DNA of 9,325 nucleotides, taken from the NCBI GenBank assembly GCA_031258915.1, contig JAIRMD010000185.1, positions 1 through 9,325 of the forward strand. Reading direction: 5' to 3'. Position 1 is the first letter of the stretch. Every line of letters starts with the position of its first letter. The position numbers were made by a program, and so were the translations under genes. Origin of the DNA: Prevotellaceae bacterium (GTDB lineage: Bacteria > Bacteroidota > Bacteroidia > Bacteroidales > UBA932). The notes under the pieces are model-generated. The model was not told the origin of the DNA and did no database searches. It saw nothing but the letters and a program-made list of their open reading frames with translations. Below, in pieces: positions 6,572 to 9,325 of this stretch.

Positions 6572-8623
6572 ATGCAAATACTTACTTTAGGAAATATTTT
6601 TAGCCTGCCGCTGCACAACCCTGTGCTGCTGTTTGCGGTGGTGCTGCTCATTATCCTGTTTGCGCCTATCATATTCACCAAGCTGCGCATTCCCCACATT
6701 GTGGGGCTTATAGCGGCGGGCATTATTGTAGGCCCGCACGGGCTGAACATCATTCTGCGCGACAGCAGCATTGAGCTTTTCAGCACGGTGGGGCTGCTCT
6801 ACATCATGTTCATAGCCGGCGTAGAGGTGGACATCAACGGCTTCAAGCGGAACAAAGTCAAGAGCATCGTTTTCAGCGCGTACTCCTTTGTCATCCCCAT
6901 GGCGCTGGGCGTAACGGTAGGCCTCTTTGCGCTCGGCTACAACTTGGAGACATCGCTGCTGCTGGCCAGCATGTTTGCCTCGCACACGCTGCTGGCCTAC
7001 CCCATTGTGAGCCGCTACGGAATTACCAAAATCCGGTCGGTGAGCATGACCGTTGTGGCCACCGTTATCATCGACACGCTCTCGCTCCTGACGCTGGCGG
7101 TGGTGGTGGGCAACCACAAGGGCGACCTCGACGCGCTGCACTGGATGCGGTTTGCCCTTCTGATTTTGGCGTTTGGCGTTGCCGTGCTGTTTGGCCTCCC
7201 GCTGGCTGCCCGACACTTCTTCAAGCGCAACACCGACAGCGTAGCCCAGTACATTTTTGCGCTGTCCATGATGTTCCTCGCGGCGTTCTTTGCGCAGCTC
7301 ATCGGCATGGAGGGCATCATCGGGGCGTTCCTCGCGGGCATTGCCCTCAACAAGCTCATACCGAGCACCTCAGCCCTCATGAACCGCATCGACTTTGTGG
7401 GCAACGCCCTGTTCATCCCCATCTTCCTCATCAGCGTGGGCATGCTGGTAGACCTGCGCGTGTTCTTCACGTCGTTTCAGGCCGTTGCGGTGGCCGCCGT
7501 GATGACCGCTGCCGCCACCATCGGCAAGTACGCTCCGGCGTACCTGACCCAAAAAACCTTCAAGCTGAAGCGGGTGGAGCGCACCATGATTTTTGGCCTC
7601 AGCAACGCCCACGCTGCGGCCACGCTTGCGGTGGTGATTGTAGGCCGGCAGATAGGGCTTTTCAACGACGATGTGCTCAACGGGACTATTGTTATGATAC
7701 TTGTTACCTGCATCGTGAGCTCGTTTGCCACCGAAAGAGCCTCGCGCCGCATAGCTGCCCAGACCAAGCTTGGCGCGAAAATAGGGCGCAAGTTCGGCAA
7801 AATACTCATCCCCGTGAGCAACCCCGACACCATTGAGCGGCTGGTGGACTTTGCCATCATGGTGCGCAACGATAAAAGCCACGAATCGCTCTACGCGGTG
7901 TACATCTCCAACCGGCAGCACGCCAACAACCCGCACTGGGAGCACGGCGACAGGATTCTCGAAAAGGCCGCCTTCTGCGCCGCCGCCAGCGACGTTGCCC
8001 TCGAAATGATTCACCACGCCGACAACAACGCCGCGCGGGGCATCGTAAAAGTCGTCAAGGAGCAGTCCATTACCGATATTGTGCTGGGGCTGCACCAGTC
8101 CGCCAGCCTTGGCGATGAGCTCTTCGGCATGAGGCTGAGCACGCTGCTAAAGGAAACGAGCCAGACCATTTTTGTGGCCAAGCTGCTGCACCAGGCCAGC
8201 ACCATCCAGCGCATTGTAACGGTCATCCCGCCGCACGCCGAGTACGAGGCCGGGTTTGCCCGGTGGCTCTACCGCCTGGGCAACCTGCACCGGCAAACAA
8301 ACGCCAAGCTGGTGTTTTACGGCAACGCCAACACGCTCGACAAGGTGAACCTCCTGAACCAGAGCAACGAAAACGCTTTTGAAATACAGCGCATAGAGCT
8401 CAGCCAGTGGCCTCTGCTACACACGCTTGCCGACAAGCTCAGGCCCGACGACCTGCTTGTGGCGGTTGCCGCCCGAAAAACAGCCGTTTCTTACGCCCCC
8501 GCTATGGAGAGGCTGCACGCCATGCTTGGCAAGTACTTTACCAGCAACAGCGTCATGATTATCTACCCCGAGCAGTACGTTAGCGACGAGGAGCAGGTGA
8601 AGTTCCTGAGCGGAGGAAAGTAA
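6572..8623 (+). CDS. CPA2-family cation:proton antiporter with C-terminal Usp-like domains
   Basis: This inner-membrane transporter of 683 residues is expected to exchange Na+ or K+ for protons. About 12-13 hydrophobic helices fill residues 13-390, with family landmarks LRIPHIVGLIAAGIIVGPHG (39-58), FIAGVEVD (80-87), MEGIIGAFLAGIALN (246-260) and FIPIFLISVGMLVDL (281-295). The ion-binding helix reads VIIDTLSLL, so one acid (Asp168) is present where electrogenic members such as NapA have an Asp-Asp pair. From about 405 the protein is cytoplasmic. A universal-stress-protein-like domain (KILIPVSNPDTIERLVDFA to about 535, with DIVLGLH) is followed by a more diverged similar segment (RIVTVIPPHAEYEAGF, about 545-665). 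Such tails are common on Bacteroidota members and may sense nucleotides or redox state. The start ATG lies 3 bases after the cyclotransferase stop, so the two are probably translationally linked. The ion cannot be told from sequence. Confidence 0.92.
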   Translation: MQILTLGNIFSLPLHNPVLLFAVVLLIILFAPIIFTKLRIPHIVGLIAAGIIVGPHGLNIILRDSSIELFSTVGLLYIMFIAGVEVDINGFKRNKVKSIVFSAYSFVIPMALGVTVGLFALGYNLETSLLLASMFASHTLLAYPIVSRYGITKIRSVSMTVVATVIIDTLSLLTLAVVVGNHKGDLDALHWMRFALLILAFGVAVLFGLPLAARHFFKRNTDSVAQYIFALSMMFLAAFFAQLIGMEGIIGAFLAGIALNKLIPSTSALMNRIDFVGNALFIPIFLISVGMLVDLRVFFTSFQAVAVAAVMTAAATIGKYAPAYLTQKTFKLKRVERTMIFGLSNAHAAATLAVVIVGRQIGLFNDDVLNGTIVMILVTCIVSSFATERASRRIAAQTKLGAKIGRKFGKILIPVSNPDTIERLVDFAIMVRNDKSHESLYAVYISNRQHANNPHWEHGDRILEKAAFCAAASDVALEMIHHADNNAARGIVKVVKEQSITDIVLGLHQSASLGDELFGMRLSTLLKETSQTIFVAKLLHQASTIQRIVTVIPPHAEYEAGFARWLYRLGNLHRQTNAKLVFYGNANTLDKVNLLNQSNENAFEIQRIELSQWPLLHTLADKLRPDDLLVAVAARKTAVSYAPAMERLHAMLGKYFTSNSVMIIYPEQYVSDEEQVKFLSGGK

Positions 8624-8642
8624 AATGATTCAACGATTCTAA
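8612..8642 (+). other. Possible five-codon leader ORF before the sirtuin gene
   Basis: GGAGGAAAG (8612-8620) overlaps the last codons of the antiporter gene. An ATG at 8625 follows at good Shine-Dalgarno spacing and encodes M-I-Q-R-F before TAA at 8640-8642, eleven bases before the sirtuin ATG. It may support translational re-initiation at the sirtuin gene, whose own start is preceded by CTCCTAAAAA and has no Shine-Dalgarno. Bacteroidota rarely depend on Shine-Dalgarno sites, so this may be coincidence. Confidence 0.18.
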
Positions 8643-8653
8643 ACTCCTAAAAA

Positions 8654-9325
8654 ATGGTGAAGCAACATTTAGTCGTCCTGTCCGGCGCCGGGGCGAGCGC
8701 CGACAGCGGGATAGAAACCTTCCGCGATTCCGATGGTCTGTGGGCAAAGCACAGAATAGAGGACGTTTGCACGCCGGAGGCGCTGGAGCGCAACCCTGCG
8801 CTGGTGCTCGACTTCTACAACCAGCGCCGGCGGCAGCTCAAGAGCGTGGAGCCTAACGCCGGGCACTACGCGGTGGAGGCGCTGGAGGCGCTGTTTGACG
8901 TGGACGTGGTAACGCAAAACGTGGATAACCTGCACGAGCGCGCCGGCTCTACAAAAGTGCTGCACCTGCACGGCGAGCTGACCAAGTGCCGCAGCATGAA
9001 GGACCCATCGTACATCTGCGAGGTAGACGGCGACGTGCTGCCGGGCGACCTCTGCCCCAAGGGCGGGCAACTGCGACCGCACATCGTCTTCTTCGGAGAG
9101 GCCGTGCCCATGATGGAGAGGGCTACCGAAATCGTTTCGACGGCAGAGGTGGTGATAATTGCCGGCACGTCGCTGGCGGTGTACCCCGCGGCATCGCTGT
9201 TTCGCTACGCGCCGGCAGGCTGCGAAATTTTTGTGATAAACCCCGCAGGGGGAGAGGTACCCGGACGAAACGTTACCTTCATCAAAGAGCGGTTTGCCGT
9301 AGGTATGCCGCAGCTGGCAAAAAAG
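8654..9325 (+). CDS. NAD-dependent protein deacylase, Sir2 family (3' end cut by the window)
   Basis: This sirtuin removes acyl groups from lysine using NAD+, giving nicotinamide and O-acyl-ADP-ribose. 224 codons are present, with no stop before the window edge; the family is usually about 225-240 residues, so only a few are missing. Visible motifs: GAGASADSGIETFRD (11-25) for NAD binding, QNVDNLHERAG (88-98), HLHGEL with the probable catalytic His106, LRPHIVFFGEAVP (140-152) and IIAGTSLAVYPAA (168-180). FYNQRR (54-59) supplies the Tyr55-x2-Arg58 pair typical of class III (SIRT5/CobB-like) enzymes that remove succinyl and malonyl groups. The zinc module is degenerate: Cys112, Cys122 and Cys134 are present, but the CxxC partners are Met115 and Gly137. 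Family function is secure; substrate preference is inference. It lies 30 bases after the antiporter gene. Confidence 0.92.
   Translation, partial: MVKQHLVVLSGAGASADSGIETFRDSDGLWAKHRIEDVCTPEALERNPALVLDFYNQRRRQLKSVEPNAGHYAVEALEALFDVDVVTQNVDNLHERAGSTKVLHLHGELTKCRSMKDPSYICEVDGDVLPGDLCPKGGQLRPHIVFFGEAVPMMERATEIVSTAEVVIIAGTSLAVYPAASLFRYAPAGCEIFVINPAGGEVPGRNVTFIKERFAVGMPQLAKK

Noticed and set aside
6587..8095. Long minus-strand open frames opposite the antiporter gene
   Set aside because: Their His/Val/Gly/Gln-rich compositions are typical of the reverse of GC-biased codons; no domain or start signal is seen.
8669..9082. Minus-strand open frame of 137 codons near the right edge
   Set aside because: It is antisense to the Sir2 gene, whose motifs are unmistakable.
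1..9325. CRISPR array, IS element, tRNA, phage or toxin-antitoxin genes
   Set aside because: No regular repeats, transposase motifs, cloverleaf sequences or small gene pairs of that type were seen; the genes are densely packed housekeeping and envelope functions.

Overview
The window looks like chromosomal core DNA from a member of the Bacteroidota, probably Bacteroidales. The evidence is a set of protein types largely characteristic of that phylum: an OmpA protein carrying TPR, PD40 and carboxypeptidase-regulatory-like domains (PorE architecture), a PorV/PorQ-family outer-membrane barrel, a lipoprotein glutaminyl cyclotransferase, a Usp-fused CPA2 antiporter, and a sirtuin without the usual zinc-binding CxxC pairs. 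Promoters can be read as the Bacteroidota type (-33 TTTG, -7 TAnnTTTG), Shine-Dalgarno sites are mostly poor, and there is no sign of plasmid, phage, IS, CRISPR or RNA genes. Genus cannot be told from the sequence.

Layout. The left half reads on the minus strand. In transcription order it holds pssA (phosphatidylserine synthase, 4197-3448), an eight-TPR periplasmic protein (3394-2444), a PorE-like cell-envelope protein (2384-261), and the first 56 codons of a membrane protein that resembles the N-terminus of LTA-synthase/sulfatase-family enzymes (168 to beyond base 1). A divergent intergenic region at about 4198-4393 separates this from the right half. The right half reads on the plus strand as a tight run: PorV/PorQ-family protein (4394-5479), glutaminyl cyclotransferase lipoprotein (5501-6568), CPA2 antiporter with a cytoplasmic Usp-like tail (6572-8623), and a class III-type sirtuin (8654 to the window end). 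Gaps in the run are 21, 3 and 30 bases, so co-transcription is likely.

How the parts may work together. The common theme is the cell envelope. PssA makes the precursor of phosphatidylethanolamine. The PorE-like protein probably sits between peptidoglycan and the outer membrane. The PorV/Q protein is an outer-membrane barrel of a family that includes type IX secretion shuttle proteins. The cyclotransferase would convert N-terminal glutamine to pyroglutamate on exported proteins. Both neighbouring minus-strand secreted proteins are predicted to begin with Gln after signal-peptide cleavage (the Bacteroidota 'Q-rule'), so the window holds a candidate enzyme together with two candidate substrates. 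The antiporter and sirtuin are cytoplasm-facing housekeeping functions with no obvious mechanistic link to the first two genes of their run.

Novelty. I do not see a clear-cut new defence or mobile system. The points most worth a second look are the co-location of PorE-like, PorV/Q-like and cyclotransferase genes, the Q-rule pairing, the nested inverted repeats before the partial gene at the left edge, the zinc-poor sirtuin, and the single-acid ion site of the antiporter.
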